From assembly GCA_029776205.1 (NCBI GenBank), contig JAKOTQ010000061.1, positions 27,753 to 91,752 of the forward strand: a stretch of 64,000 bases of DNA, in the 5' to 3' direction. The notes below the pieces were generated by a model. The model made no database searches, was not told the origin of the DNA, and saw only the letters and a program-made list of their open reading frames with translations. Both the position numbers and the translations under genes were made by a program. Position 1 is the stretch's first letter. The number at the start of each line of letters is the position of its first letter. This document shows, piece by piece, positions 27,562-37,445 of this stretch. The stretch is from Bacillota bacterium (GTDB taxonomy: Bacteria; Bacillota; UBA4882; UBA8346).

Positions 27562-28560
27562 ATGAAAATCTTAATTGTTGAAGATGAATTGGTCAGCCGA
27601 AAAAAACTGGAACGGTTAGTCAATAATCTCGGTTATGAAACTCTGGTCGCTGCTGACGGCGAAGAAGGTTTAAACCTTTGGCGGACCGAACGACCCCGAA
27701 TCGTGATCACAGACTGGATAATGCCTAATCTGGACGGTATAGAACTCTGCAAACAGATCCGGAATTCTGAAGGCAGTCAATACACTTACATCATCATGGT
27801 TACCTCAAAGAACGACACCCATGACCTTGTCGAAAGCCTCGAAGCAGGCGCCGATGATTTTCTGTCCAAACCTTATATCAAAGAAGAATTGGCGGTCAGG
27901 ATCCGGGCCGGACGGCGAATTGTGGATTTCGAATCCCGGGATACAGTCATCTTCGCCATATCCAAACTGGCTGAGTCCCGCGACCCCGAAACCGGCTACC
28001 ATTTGGAACGGATCCGTCATTACTCCCAGGTTTTAGCGAAAACACTGGCCAAAAGCGATAATCCCCCTCCGGAAATCGATGCCTTGTTCATCGACAATCT
28101 CTTTTTGACCAGTCCCTTGCATGATATCGGGAAAATCGGTATTCCCGACTATATTTTGGTCAAACCAACCCGTCTTGACGATGCGGAGTTCGCCATCATG
28201 AAAACACACACGATCATCGGATATAATACTTTAAACGCTGCAGCCGAACGGGACGTTCGGGCAGAATATTTAAAAATGAGCGCTTCCATCGCCCTCTCCC
28301 ACCATGAAAAATATGATGGAACCGGCTATCCTGAAGGATTGAAAGGTGAAGAAATCCCTCTTTGTGCCAGAATTGTGGCCCTTGCCGATGTCTATGACGC
28401 CCTGGTCAGCAAACGGGTTTACAAAGAAGCATATTCCCATGCCATGGCCAAATCCATCATCCTCGAAGGAAGAGGCACCCACTTCGATCCCATGATCGTT
28501 GATGCTTTTCTCCAATGTGAATCAACCTTTATCGAAATCACCAATCGCTTTAAAGAATAA
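27562..28560 (+). CDS. Response regulator with HD-GYP domain
   Basis: A 332-residue two-domain regulator. The receiver domain (1-120) has phosphoacceptor Asp51 (VITDWIMPNLDG) and Lys in LSKPY. The output is an HD-GYP phosphodiesterase with HDIGKIGIPD, HHEKYDGTGYP and the ALADVYDAL block; all metal ligands appear present, so it should degrade cyclic di-GMP. AGGAGG precedes the ATG. It closes a two-gene signalling operon with the hybrid kinase, suggesting that a sugar-like ligand controls cyclic di-GMP levels. Confidence 0.93.
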   Translation: MKILIVEDELVSRKKLERLVNNLGYETLVAADGEEGLNLWRTERPRIVITDWIMPNLDGIELCKQIRNSEGSQYTYIIMVTSKNDTHDLVESLEAGADDFLSKPYIKEELAVRIRAGRRIVDFESRDTVIFAISKLAESRDPETGYHLERIRHYSQVLAKTLAKSDNPPPEIDALFIDNLFLTSPLHDIGKIGIPDYILVKPTRLDDAEFAIMKTHTIIGYNTLNAAAERDVRAEYLKMSASIALSHHEKYDGTGYPEGLKGEEIPLCARIVALADVYDALVSKRVYKEAYSHAMAKSIILEGRGTHFDPMIVDAFLQCESTFIEITNRFKE

Positions 28561-28562
28561 TC

Positions 28563-28594
28563 AATAAAAAAACAGCCGTTTGGCTGTTTTTTTG
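28563..28594 (+). terminator. Bidirectional terminator between HD-GYP and the CBM-like gene
   Basis: AAAAAAACAGCC-GTTT-GGCTGTTTTTTT is a perfect 12-bp stem. It can end the plus-strand signalling operon and the minus-strand gene at 28627. Confidence 0.9.
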
Positions 28595-28626
28595 ATTCAA
28601 TATATGTAAAATCTCCAAAGACCGCA

Positions 28627-29136
28627 TTATAACGGTTTAATATAGTTAATCACGACTTTATCATACAACGCACCCAGCTCATTACTGGTAAATACGAAAA
28701 TCGTAATTTCTTCTCCTGGATTTTTCACATTAATCGGGACTTTTCTGAGACATTCGGTAAAGTTACCGGATAACGCTTCATCCGGGTAAATCCGGAATGG
28801 TCCGACATCTGTTTTCACGTTAATCGCATCGCTTGCTCCATCAGGCGCGTTCATGATAAACGTCAGCTCATAGTACCCGGGTTGATGAAATTTAACGGTC
28901 TTTGTTGCAGTGAATTGCAAATTGGTAGCAATCACCGCTTTCCCGCCACTAGCATCTTTATGTTCAACAACTTGGCCATTTTTAAAATCAAAGTCTTCCA
29001 ACTCAATAACCATCGGGAATCCTTCCGGCTGGCTGTTGGCTTTAACCTCTTTGGTGATCCCAAGGGTAAAGAAGGTAATTAGAACTACCGTAACCAACAA
29101 GAACAAGGATAATGCCGATATCTTGATATTCTTCAT
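28627..29136 (-). CDS. Secreted carbohydrate-binding-module-like protein, unknown
   Basis: A 169-residue protein with a signal peptide or anchor (about residues 6-33, SALSLFLLVTVVLITFF). The mature part is one beta-sandwich-sized domain: VIELEDFDF and DASGGKAVIAT resemble the start of CBM6/35-type modules, followed by PGYYELTFIMNAPDG and a C-terminal DKVVINY strand. No catalytic domain is attached. GGAGGAG lies 9 bases before the ATG. The fold call is by eye only. It converges on the sugar-sensing signalling operon. Confidence 0.6.
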   Translation of the reverse strand: MKNIKISALSLFLLVTVVLITFFTLGITKEVKANSQPEGFPMVIELEDFDFKNGQVVEHKDASGGKAVIATNLQFTATKTVKFHQPGYYELTFIMNAPDGASDAINVKTDVGPFRIYPDEALSGNFTECLRKVPINVKNPGEEITIFVFTSNELGALYDKVVINYIKPL

Positions 29137-29262
29137 CTTTTGTTACTCCTCCTTTGGTTAACAAAATCAATTCTTGGGTACTCATATTTTATCATACCGA
29201 TGTCAATTATTAAATATTTTTAATTATTACATATAAAACATGGTATTTTTTTGCTGTTAAAT

Positions 29263-29964
29263 CTACTTCTTCCCTTCACTTGCAGGAATGATTAAGCCAC
29301 CGCTGCCCCCGACATAAATATTGGGGACTTCACCCATGACAATCGCTTCCACCAAAGGCACCTTCGAACTTATGCGCACTTGGCGGTTGACAAAAGGAAC
29401 GACCATTTTAACAGTTGCTGTTACGGTGACAAAGATTCGATGTCTGATTTGATTTATACCAGCTACATCAAAACTATCTTCAATATAGCTGGTTACAATG
29501 CCAATGGGTTGAACTCTCACTGGAAGCTCGGGCCCCATCCCGGAGAGCATTTTCAATCCCAAAATTTGGCCCATCGGAATCTTAATCACTTGCTGGGGTA
29601 AATCTTTCACCCGATTTTGAACGGCTAACGCCGCCTCAGCCGAAATTCGGTTAATCTCACTGGTATTCGGTTGCATGAATGCTACCTTTCCTTCTTTGTC
29701 AAAATTGAGAATAATTAAATTTTGATAACGAATATTTGGTGAAATATTGGAACGTACTGCCTCATTAATGGCCCGGGTTGCTATCTGCCGGGCTTTGGCC
29801 TCAGCCAAATGGCTTAGTGTCGGCCGAATTCTGATATCGACAACATAAAAACTTCCGATCGATATCAGGATAAAAAAGAACAACACCGTTACTGTCGCTA
29901 ATATACGCCGTTTATACGGAGGAACTTGTAACGGTATATAACGTTTCCTCAAATTGAACCGCAT
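29263..29964 (-). CDS. yunB: Sporulation protein YunB
   Basis: A 233-residue protein with one N-terminal membrane segment (about 20-42) and a long extracytoplasmic part typical of YunB (PF09560), a mother-cell sporulation protein of unknown mechanism. Diagnostic blocks are IRPTLSHLAEAKARQIATRAIN, split here as IRPTLSHLAEAKA and ATRAINEAV, plus VRVQPIGIVTSYIEDSF and NRQVRISSKVPLVEA. ATG at 29964 is chosen because GGGGG lies six bases upstream; the longer frame to 29991 begins with a weak GTG. Confidence 0.85.
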   Translation of the reverse strand: MRFNLRKRYIPLQVPPYKRRILATVTVLFFFILISIGSFYVVDIRIRPTLSHLAEAKARQIATRAINEAVRSNISPNIRYQNLIILNFDKEGKVAFMQPNTSEINRISAEAALAVQNRVKDLPQQVIKIPMGQILGLKMLSGMGPELPVRVQPIGIVTSYIEDSFDVAGINQIRHRIFVTVTATVKMVVPFVNRQVRISSKVPLVEAIVMGEVPNIYVGGSGGLIIPASEGKK

Positions 29965-30096
29965 CGCCATCCCCCACTTTATAATGGGCACTGTTTACAA
30001 CATCTATATTTCCTTTTTCCCAAATCCATGCTGAATTCCCTTTAATTCACTTGTTTAGTGGTATTAAATCTTACCTTTCAGTAAAATTTTGCTTTA

Positions 30097-30105
30097 TGGT
30101 ATAAT
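30097..30105 (+). promoter_or_regulatory. Extended -10 promoter for the PBP1A gene
   Basis: TGGTATAAT on the plus strand carries TGn plus a perfect -10. The -35 region is poor, as is common with extended -10 promoters. The leader to the ATG at 30240 is about 125 bases. Confidence 0.5.
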
Positions 30106-30239
30106 TAGTAACAACGATTTGAACGATGTGATACATATGAGCTTTTTTCCAAATGCCCATTTTATCGTTATATTGATTTGAACATGACATTCTCTTGATA
30201 CATCGGACAATCCCAACCATATGACTTTGGAGGAGACAG

Positions 30240-32543
30240 ATGAGTCCCAAAAAAAATTACCGACGTTCAACAAATGCAACTCCCAATTATTGGATTATCG
30301 CCATTACCATTCTGATCGGCATTTTATCCGGTTTTGTATTTATCCTTGCATTCACCATCAACACCGATGTGGAAATTTTGCCCCCGCCTAAACGGGCTAC
30401 TGTTTTTTATGATATTAATAAAAAGGAATATACCCGAATCTATGTTGAAAACCGCCTCGAAGTCCCATTACAAAAGATACCGGACAACCTTAAAAAAGCC
30501 ATCGTCAATGTGGAAGATGCCCGTTTTTTTGAACATTCCGGCATTGATCTACGGGCCATCGCCAGGGCTCTCTGGGTCGACATCAAAGGCGGCGGATATA
30601 TTGAAGGTGGCAGTACCATCACCCAGCAACTGGCCCGTAATATTCTTTTAACTCAGAAGAAGGCCATTACCCGTAAGATCCAGGAAGTTTTCCTGGCCAT
30701 GAAAATTGAACGGAATTATACCAAAGAAGAAATTTTGGAACGTTATTTAAACCAGATTTACTTCGGCCACGGAACCTATGGGGTAGAAGCAGCTTCCCGA
30801 TTATATTTTGGCAAAAGTGTAACCCAACTCGATTTACATCAGATTGCCTTGTTGGCAGGGCTCCCCAAAAGCCCTAACGGATACTCACCATATACGAACC
30901 CTTCGGGAGCTAAACAACGACGGGCTGTTGTTCTCAATCAAATGGCCAAATACGGGTCCATCACCCAGGCTCAGGCCGAAATGTATAAAAAGAAACCGCT
31001 GGATGTTCTTCCCCTGGCTGCCTCTAAACGTAAAGCAGCTTATTTCATCGACTATGTCATCCGAAAACTCGAAGGAACCATCGATGAAGAGTCTCTCTAT
31101 ACCGGCGGATATCAGGTCTATACTACCATCGATCCTTTGATTCAGGAAGCTGCCAACGAAGCTGTCGCCACATTGACCGGCGGTACCCCGGATGCATTGG
31201 GCGTACTCCAACCTCAAATCGCATTAGTGGCAGTTGATCCCCGTACCGGGTATATTAAAGCCATGATCGGCGGCAGGGATTTCAGCAACACCCAATTGAA
31301 CCGGGCTGTTTATGCCCATCGTCAACCCGGATCAACCATTAAACCTTTTGTATATACGACTGCACTGGAAAGCAAAGCCTATACTCCGAACACAGTCATC
31401 GTTGATGAACCGGTTAGTTATCCATCAGCCACCGGAAAACCGTGGGCGCCGCAAAACTATGATCGACAATTCCGTGGACCGATCACCCTGCGGCGGGCTT
31501 TGGAAGAATCCGTTAACACAGTGACCGTTAAACTAGTGGATCAACTGGGTCCCAGCAAAGTGATATCCGTTGCCAGACAAATGGGATTACAGAGTTTAGT
31601 GGTCAGCGGTCCCACGAATGATCTCAACCTGGCTGCGATGGCCTTGGGAGGCTTAACCAAAGGCGTCACCCCGCTGGAACTTTCCATGGCGTATACCCCC
31701 TTGGCCAATCAGGGAATCAAAGTGGAACCCATTGCTGTCCTGGAAGTCCGGGACGCTGACGGTAATCTTCTCTTTGAAGACCGTCCCCGTAAAAAAGTGG
31801 CCATTTCGGAAACTACCGCTTATATGATCACTGATATGCTTCGGGGAGTTATCATGCGCGGCACAGGAAGAGCAGCTATAATCGATCGACCGGCCGCCGG
31901 CAAAACCGGAACCACCAATGACAATACCAATGCCTGGTTTGTTGGATATACGCCGGATTTGTTAGCTACCGTCTGGATCGGCAATGATAGCCAAAATAAA
32001 CCGATTCGCATCAACGGCGTCAGTATCGGCAGCGGCCGGGCCGCTGCCATCTGGGCAACCTTCATGCAGAAGGCCTTGGCCAATACTCCGCCGTCGGACT
32101 TTGTTCCGCCGGCCCAGATGGCTACGGAGATTGAAATCTGCAGTATCAGTGGCCAACTGGCAACTCCCAACTGCCCGGAAGTCAAATACGAATCTTTCTT
32201 ACCGGGTACAGAGCCTACCGAAAGTTGCCGGTTGCATAATCCAGCCCCGCCTGTACAGGAATCCGCTCCGACGTCACCGGTTTCGCCGATTTCGCCGATT
32301 TCGCCGACTCCGGCTCCAGGCAATCATTCGAGTCCGGTGCCAGCTCCCAACATCAGCGATATTCCGGCACATGCCAATCCCACACCAACACCGGTTCCCA
32401 AACGTCGTCGGGTCATCGCCAAGATCTGTTCGGAGAGCGGATTACTGGCTACCCCCTACTGTCCGGAAAGCCTGACAGTGGCCGAGATCTTTGTAGAAGG
32501 CGAGGAACCGAGAAGCTACTGCAATATTCATAAAGAGCATTAA
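30240..32543 (+). CDS. Penicillin-binding protein 1A (bifunctional class A PBP)
   Basis: A 767-residue envelope enzyme that polymerises and cross-links peptidoglycan. Membrane anchor at about 17-42. The GT51 glycosyltransferase domain has VEDARFFEHSG with Glu92 and GGSTITQQLARN. The transpeptidase domain has the active Ser in RQPGSTIKPF (about 365), SVN in EESVNTV and KTGT in AAGKTGTTNDN. A Pro/Ser-rich tail carries two copies of a motif, IC-x-SG-x-LATP-x-CPE ... G-x-EP-x3-C-x2-H, probably disulfide-linked outside the cell. GGAGGAG precedes the ATG. Confidence 0.95.
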   Translation: MSPKKNYRRSTNATPNYWIIAITILIGILSGFVFILAFTINTDVEILPPPKRATVFYDINKKEYTRIYVENRLEVPLQKIPDNLKKAIVNVEDARFFEHSGIDLRAIARALWVDIKGGGYIEGGSTITQQLARNILLTQKKAITRKIQEVFLAMKIERNYTKEEILERYLNQIYFGHGTYGVEAASRLYFGKSVTQLDLHQIALLAGLPKSPNGYSPYTNPSGAKQRRAVVLNQMAKYGSITQAQAEMYKKKPLDVLPLAASKRKAAYFIDYVIRKLEGTIDEESLYTGGYQVYTTIDPLIQEAANEAVATLTGGTPDALGVLQPQIALVAVDPRTGYIKAMIGGRDFSNTQLNRAVYAHRQPGSTIKPFVYTTALESKAYTPNTVIVDEPVSYPSATGKPWAPQNYDRQFRGPITLRRALEESVNTVTVKLVDQLGPSKVISVARQMGLQSLVVSGPTNDLNLAAMALGGLTKGVTPLELSMAYTPLANQGIKVEPIAVLEVRDADGNLLFEDRPRKKVAISETTAYMITDMLRGVIMRGTGRAAIIDRPAAGKTGTTNDNTNAWFVGYTPDLLATVWIGNDSQNKPIRINGVSIGSGRAAAIWATFMQKALANTPPSDFVPPAQMATEIEICSISGQLATPNCPEVKYESFLPGTEPTESCRLHNPAPPVQESAPTSPVSPISPISPTPAPGNHSSPVPAPNISDIPAHANPTPTPVPKRRRVIAKICSESGLLATPYCPESLTVAEIFVEGEEPRSYCNIHKEH
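32278..32308 (+). repeat. Short tandem repeat in the PBP1A linker
   Basis: Three nearly identical 9-base units TTTCGCCGA encode the repeat SPI-SPI-SP in the proline-rich linker. It could vary in copy number by slippage without breaking the frame. Confidence 0.6.
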
Positions 32544-32569
32544 AAAAGAACCCTTACGGGTTCTTTTTT
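32542..32569. terminator. Bidirectional terminator overlapping both stop codons (PBP1A/mutS2)
   Basis: AAAAAAGAACCC-TTAC-GGGTTCTTTTTT is a perfect 12-bp stem. Its A-run contains the last bases of the PBP1A stop TAA and its T-run contains those of the mutS2 stop TAA. Confidence 0.9.
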
Positions 32570-34925
32570 ATTTCAACTCCACCACCGTTGCGCCTAGGCC
32601 ACCTTCGTTTTGCTCTGCAAAGGTGACAGAACGCACCATCGAATGTTCCTTTAAATATTTTTGAACAGCCTGTCTCAGGGCTCCAGTGCCTTTGCCATGA
32701 ACGACCCTGAAGCGTTTCAGACCGGCCATAATGGCTTGATCCAGGTACTTTTCCAACTCATACAATGCTTCATCCACTGTCAAACCTCTCAAGCTGATCT
32801 CAGCACTGATATTTTGGGCCGTTTCCATACCGGTTGCACCGGATTTACGAAGTATCTTCTCGCTTTTTTGTAAAGGACCATCAACAAGCTCCAAATCATC
32901 GAGGGCTAGCGAAAGTTTCATGATCCCCACCTGAACCAAAGCTGTATTTGCATCCAAACCTAAGACGGTTCCTTCTTTATCTACCGTTAAAACTTTGACT
33001 CTGCTGCCCACCTTGAGTTGCCCAGGTTTCGGACGGTTTGTCCGATTGGGTTTTTCCACCTTTTCCTCGAGTTTAGCAACTTTCTCGGTAATTTGCTTCC
33101 GGGCTTGATTGGCAATAGTCTTGGCCTGATCGGGAGTAGCCTCCCGCAATTGCCGGAGTAAGTTCTCGCTTTCCCGCCGGGCTTCGATCAACAGTTCCCG
33201 GGCTTCCGCCCTGGCCTGTCGAAGCAGCTCCTCTTTTTCCTGCTTCAATTTGTTTAATTCCGCTTCATAGCGTTTCCGGAAAGCTTCTCCTTTGGCCCGG
33301 GCTTCTTCGCTCACTCTCCGGTCTTCCCGGGCTTTACGACGGTCATTTTCGATATCCCGAAGCATAGCCTCTACCTGGGCCGTTTCTTCGGAAATGTACT
33401 GTTTCGCCTGCTCAACCAAAAATTCCGGCAAACCCAGTTTCTGAGCGATCTGAAAAGCCTGACTGCTGCCGGGAAGCCCAATGATCAAATGATACGTGGG
33501 CCTGAGCGTGGCGATATCAAATTCAACGGATGCATTCTGAATCCCTTCGGTTTTATAAGCAAAGGCCTTCAATTCACTATAATGGGTGGTAGCCACAGTA
33601 CGGACACCCAAGCGATGTAAATGGGTAAGAATGCTCATGGCGAGGGCAGCCCCTTCCGACGGATCTGTTCCTGCACCCAATTCATCCAGGAGGACCAGAC
33701 ACCGGGAATCGGTGGCCTCTTCAAGAATACGGACTATTTGGGTCATATGCGATGAAAAAGTGGACAGGCTTTGCTCAATGCTTTGTTCATCGCCGATATC
33801 GCAAAAAATCCGTTCGAAAACGGCGATCCTGGACCCGGACAAAGCGGGAATGTGCAGTCCCGACTGGGCCATCAGCGTTAGTAACCCCACGGTCTTTAAG
33901 GTCACCGTCTTCCCACCGGTATTCGGCCCGGTAATAACCAGCGTATCGAAGTCTTTGCCAAGATAGACAGTGATCGGAACCACATTTCCCTTGAGTAACG
34001 GATGGCGGGCTTGCTGGAGTTCAATGATGCCATCTTGATTCAATTCAGGCTCAATGCCGCTGATTTCAATACTATATCGGGCTTTGGCAAAGGCCAAATC
34101 CAACCGGGCTAAAATCTCGATGGAGACTTGCGCTGATTCGCTAATCGCCGCAACCTCCCGGGAAAGCTCGCTTAAAATGCGATGGATCTCTTCTTCTTCC
34201 GCACTCTCCAACAGACGGATTTGATTGTTTAACTCGACGACCGCCATCGGCTCAATGAATAACGTGGCTCCACTGGAAGATTGATCGTGGACAATTCCGG
34301 GAAACAGCGATCGGTACTCTTGTTTAACCGGAATTACATAGCGATCATTCCGGACAGTCACGATAAGATCCTGCAAATACTTGGCATTCTCACTGGAACG
34401 GATGATATTGTCCAATCGGTCACGGACCCGGTTTTGAAGAACTTTAATCTGATGCCGGATTTCATGAAGTTTAGGACTGGCATTGTCTAAAATTTCCCCT
34501 TCCGGCCCGATGCACCGTTCAATCTCCCGCTCCAGCCGGGGAAAACTTCCTAAGCGGCTCCCCCACTCCGGTAAAATGATGATATCCGTCCGGTTATTGT
34601 CAGGCTTCAAAAATTCCCGCATCAGCCGGGAAGCCCGGAGGGTGGAACCAACCGCCATCAATTCAGCCGGCGACAAAACGCCGCCAATGGCAGCCCGTTT
34701 CAGCTCATTCCGTATGTCAAAAATACCGCCCAACGGCGGCCGCTCCGATCCACCCAAATAATAGAGAGCTTCCGAAGTAATCTGTAAAGCTTCTTTTATC
34801 GGCCCAAACTGGGTATAAGGCCGAAGATTTCGGACCAACTCTTTACCGGCGGACGTCGAAGCCATGGCTTCCAGCTGCCCGATGATTTTATCATATTCTA
34901 ATGCTTTTAAAGTGCGTTCATTCAC
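32568..34925 (-). CDS. mutS2: Endonuclease MutS2
   Basis: A 785-residue MutS-family protein that lacks the mismatch-recognition domain. It has the core/lever domains, ATPase with Walker A GPNTGGKT and Walker B LVLLDELGAGTDPSEG, a long charged coiled coil (about 510-620), a KOW-like patch (GSRVKVL) and a C-terminal Smr nuclease domain with LRGLTVDEAL and HGKGTGALR. In Firmicutes MutS2 acts on stalled ribosomes or recombination intermediates. GTG at 34925 is the start. Single gene with its own promoter. Confidence 0.97.
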   Translation of the reverse strand: MNERTLKALEYDKIIGQLEAMASTSAGKELVRNLRPYTQFGPIKEALQITSEALYYLGGSERPPLGGIFDIRNELKRAAIGGVLSPAELMAVGSTLRASRLMREFLKPDNNRTDIIILPEWGSRLGSFPRLEREIERCIGPEGEILDNASPKLHEIRHQIKVLQNRVRDRLDNIIRSSENAKYLQDLIVTVRNDRYVIPVKQEYRSLFPGIVHDQSSSGATLFIEPMAVVELNNQIRLLESAEEEEIHRILSELSREVAAISESAQVSIEILARLDLAFAKARYSIEISGIEPELNQDGIIELQQARHPLLKGNVVPITVYLGKDFDTLVITGPNTGGKTVTLKTVGLLTLMAQSGLHIPALSGSRIAVFERIFCDIGDEQSIEQSLSTFSSHMTQIVRILEEATDSRCLVLLDELGAGTDPSEGAALAMSILTHLHRLGVRTVATTHYSELKAFAYKTEGIQNASVEFDIATLRPTYHLIIGLPGSSQAFQIAQKLGLPEFLVEQAKQYISEETAQVEAMLRDIENDRRKAREDRRVSEEARAKGEAFRKRYEAELNKLKQEKEELLRQARAEARELLIEARRESENLLRQLREATPDQAKTIANQARKQITEKVAKLEEKVEKPNRTNRPKPGQLKVGSRVKVLTVDKEGTVLGLDANTALVQVGIMKLSLALDDLELVDGPLQKSEKILRKSGATGMETAQNISAEISLRGLTVDEALYELEKYLDQAIMAGLKRFRVVHGKGTGALRQAVQKYLKEHSMVRSVTFAEQNEGGLGATVVELK

Positions 34926-34957
34926 CTTTGTTCGACTCTCCCTCTCACAATAACCTC

Positions 34958-34985
34958 ATTATACCATTTCTCGTCCAGCTTTAAA
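34958..34985 (-). promoter_or_regulatory. Promoter of mutS2 with extended -10
   Basis: Minus strand: TTTAAA (34980-34985), 16-base spacer, TATAAT (34958-34963) preceded by TGG, an extended -10. Confidence 0.6.
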
Positions 34986-35018
34986 GAGAGAAAATCATGA
35001 TATCCATGAATCATTTGG

Positions 35019-35058
35019 AACAAAAAGGCTGTCTCCCATGGGAGACAGCCTTTTTGTT
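35019..35058 (-). terminator. Terminator after lon: perfect 40-bp palindrome
   Basis: The two 20-base arms 35019-35038 and 35039-35058 are exact reverse complements with CCATGG at the centre, a GC-rich middle and A5/T5 ends. The last base of the lon stop codon lies in the palindrome. Confidence 0.9.
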
Positions 35059-37445
35059 CAACCGACGGATACTGCTTGAATCTTTGGCACTAAAGCTTCA
35101 CGCCATACCTCGTCCATGGATTCTACCAGAACAATCTCGATTTCAGCCGCAATATTGGCCGGTATATCTTCTAAGTCCTTTTTATTCTCTTTAGGCACCA
35201 GAACCTTTTTAATACCTCCCCGGTGGGCTGCAAGCACCTTCTCTTTCAAACCGCCAATCGGCAATACCCTGCCCCGCAGCGTGATTTCCCCGGTCATGGC
35301 GACTTCTTTGCGAACCGGCCGGTTTGTTAATGCAGACACTATAGCTGTCGCAATGGTAATCCCTGCAGACGGTCCGTCCTTGGGAATGGCTCCCTCAGGC
35401 ACATGAATATGCACATCATAGCGTTCATGAAAATCTTCCTCAATCCCCAACTCTTTAGCTCGGGAACGAATATAACTGAAGGCAGCCTGAGCGGATTCCC
35501 GCATCACTTCGCCTAGTTTCCCGGTGAGGATCAAGGCCCCTTTTCCTTTCACTAGCGAAACCTCAATCGACAACATGTCGCCGCCGACTTCCGTCCACGC
35601 CAGTCCCGTAGCCAAACCAATTTGGTCGGTAGTTTCGGCCAAATTGTAACGGTATTTGGGGGCTCCTAAGAATTTCTCCAGATTCTTCGGAGTCACCCGC
35701 ACCGTTCGTTTGGTACCCTGGACAATTTCCTTCGTTGCTTTCCGGCACAGATTGGCCAATTGCCGTTCCAAACCACGGACACCCGATTCCCGAGTATATT
35801 CGTTAATGATACGATGCAATACCTCATCCGCAACTACCAGAGTTTTCCTGCTGAGGCCATGATCTTTGGCTTGTTTCGGCAATAAGTGGCGTTTCGCGAT
35901 CTCCACCTTTTCCACTTCAGTATACCCGGACAAATTGATCACTTCCATCCGGTCCAACAACGGCCGGGGAATGGTATGCCACACATTGGCTGTGGTCATG
36001 AAAAGCACTTTGGAGAGATCAAAGGGTATTTCCAGATAGTGATCGCCGAAGTTGCTGTTCTGCTCAGGATCGAGCACTTCCAGCAAGGCTGCGGAAGGGT
36101 CACCCCGGAAATCCGTGCTCATTTTATCGATCTCATCCAATAATATTACCGGATTTCGGGAGCCGGCCTGTTTCATAATTTGAATGATCTTTCCGGGCAT
36201 CGCTCCAACATACGTACGGCGATGGCCCCGGATCTCAGCTTCGTCCCGGACGCCGCCCAGGGAGAAACGGACAAATTTCCGGTTCAGTGCCCGAGCTACC
36301 GATTTGGCAAGGGAGGTTTTACCCACACCCGGAGGTCCGATCAGACACAAAATCGGCCCTTTCAATTCCTTAGTTAACTGGCAAACAGCCAAATACTCGA
36401 GGATGCGCTCTTTTACCTTTTCGAGACCAAAATGATCTTCATTTAAAATAGCTTCCGCCGTTTGAAGATCTAACCGATCTTCCGTCAGCGTATTCCAAGG
36501 AAGAGATAAAACCCAGTCGATATAATTCCGAACCACCACTGCCTCGGCTGCAAGAGGCGGCATCTTGGCCAAACGTTCCAATTCTTTTTTAACTTTTTCA
36601 TCGGCTTCTTGGGGAAGTTTCAGCTCAGCCAGTTTTGAACGAAGCTCCTCCACTTCGGCCGCACGTTCGTCCGCTTCGCCCAGTTCTTTCTGGATAGCCT
36701 TCATTTGCTCACGAAGATAATATTCTTTTTGGGTTTTCTCCATCTGTTTCCGGACGCGGAGATGAATCTTCCGCTCCAACTCTAAGATGTCGATCTCTTT
36801 CATTAAAATGCCGCAAAGAGTTTCCAGGCGCTCTTTGGCAGAAAATGCTTCTAAGATGCTCTGTTTCTCTTCGACTTTCAAATTGAGATGGGAAGCGATC
36901 ACATCCGCCAGCCGGGCCGGATCGTCAATGGTCAATACAGAACTTAAGACTTCCGGCGGACTCTTCTTATTTAATTTAGTATATTGCTCAAAATGAAACA
37001 GGGTCGAACGGACCAGAGCTTCAATTTCGCTGTCTTTCTCATTGGTCTCTTCCACTTCAGCCAGACGCACCGAGTAATAGGGATCAAACTGCAAATATTC
37101 AACAATTCGAACCCGATAAAGTCCCTCAACCAACACCCGAATGGTCCCGTCCGGAAGTTTTAAAAGTTGTTTTATCTCAGCAACCGTGCCTACAGAATAA
37201 ATATCATCTTGATTCGGCTCATTAACTTTCGCTTGCCGTTGTGCAGCGAGAACAATCAACCGCTCATTCACCATCGCTGCTTCCAGGGCATTTATTGATT
37301 TCTCGCGGCCGACATCCAGCGGCACGACCATATATGGAAATACGATCATTCCACGTAACGGCAGCAAAGGCAAGGTCTCTTTAAAAGATACCGGGGTACG
37401 TTCCCGTTCCTCTTGACTCAACAATGATGCCACCTCCATATTCAT
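35058..37445 (-). CDS. lon: ATP-dependent protease Lon
   Basis: A 795-residue AAA+ serine protease for damaged and regulatory proteins. The N-terminal LON domain ([22 protein letters not shown]) is followed by the AAA module with Walker [16 protein letters not shown] near residue 370 and the protease domain with catalytic Ser in KDGPSAGIT near 690 and Lys in [12 protein letters not shown]. The first ATG is at 37445, but a very strong GGAGGTG lies inside the frame, six bases before TTG at 37424, so translation may start there. Confidence 0.97.
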   Translation of the reverse strand: MNMEVASLLSQEERERTPVSFKETLPLLPLRGMIVFPYMVVPLDVGREKSINALEAAMVNERLIVLAAQRQAKVNEPNQDDIYSVGTVAEIKQLLKLPDGTIRVLVEGLYRVRIVEYLQFDPYYSVRLAEVEETNEKDSEIEALVRSTLFHFEQYTKLNKKSPPEVLSSVLTIDDPARLADVIASHLNLKVEEKQSILEAFSAKERLETLCGILMKEIDILELERKIHLRVRKQMEKTQKEYYLREQMKAIQKELGEADERAAEVEELRSKLAELKLPQEADEKVKKELERLAKMPPLAAEAVVVRNYIDWVLSLPWNTLTEDRLDLQTAEAILNEDHFGLEKVKERILEYLAVCQLTKELKGPILCLIGPPGVGKTSLAKSVARALNRKFVRFSLGGVRDEAEIRGHRRTYVGAMPGKIIQIMKQAGSRNPVILLDEIDKMSTDFRGDPSAALLEVLDPEQNSNFGDHYLEIPFDLSKVLFMTTANVWHTIPRPLLDRMEVINLSGYTEVEKVEIAKRHLLPKQAKDHGLSRKTLVVADEVLHRIINEYTRESGVRGLERQLANLCRKATKEIVQGTKRTVRVTPKNLEKFLGAPKYRYNLAETTDQIGLATGLAWTEVGGDMLSIEVSLVKGKGALILTGKLGEVMRESAQAAFSYIRSRAKELGIEEDFHERYDVHIHVPEGAIPKDGPSAGITIATAIVSALTNRPVRKEVAMTGEITLRGRVLPIGGLKEKVLAAHRGGIKKVLVPKENKKDLEDIPANIAAEIEIVLVESMDEVWREALVPKIQAVSVG

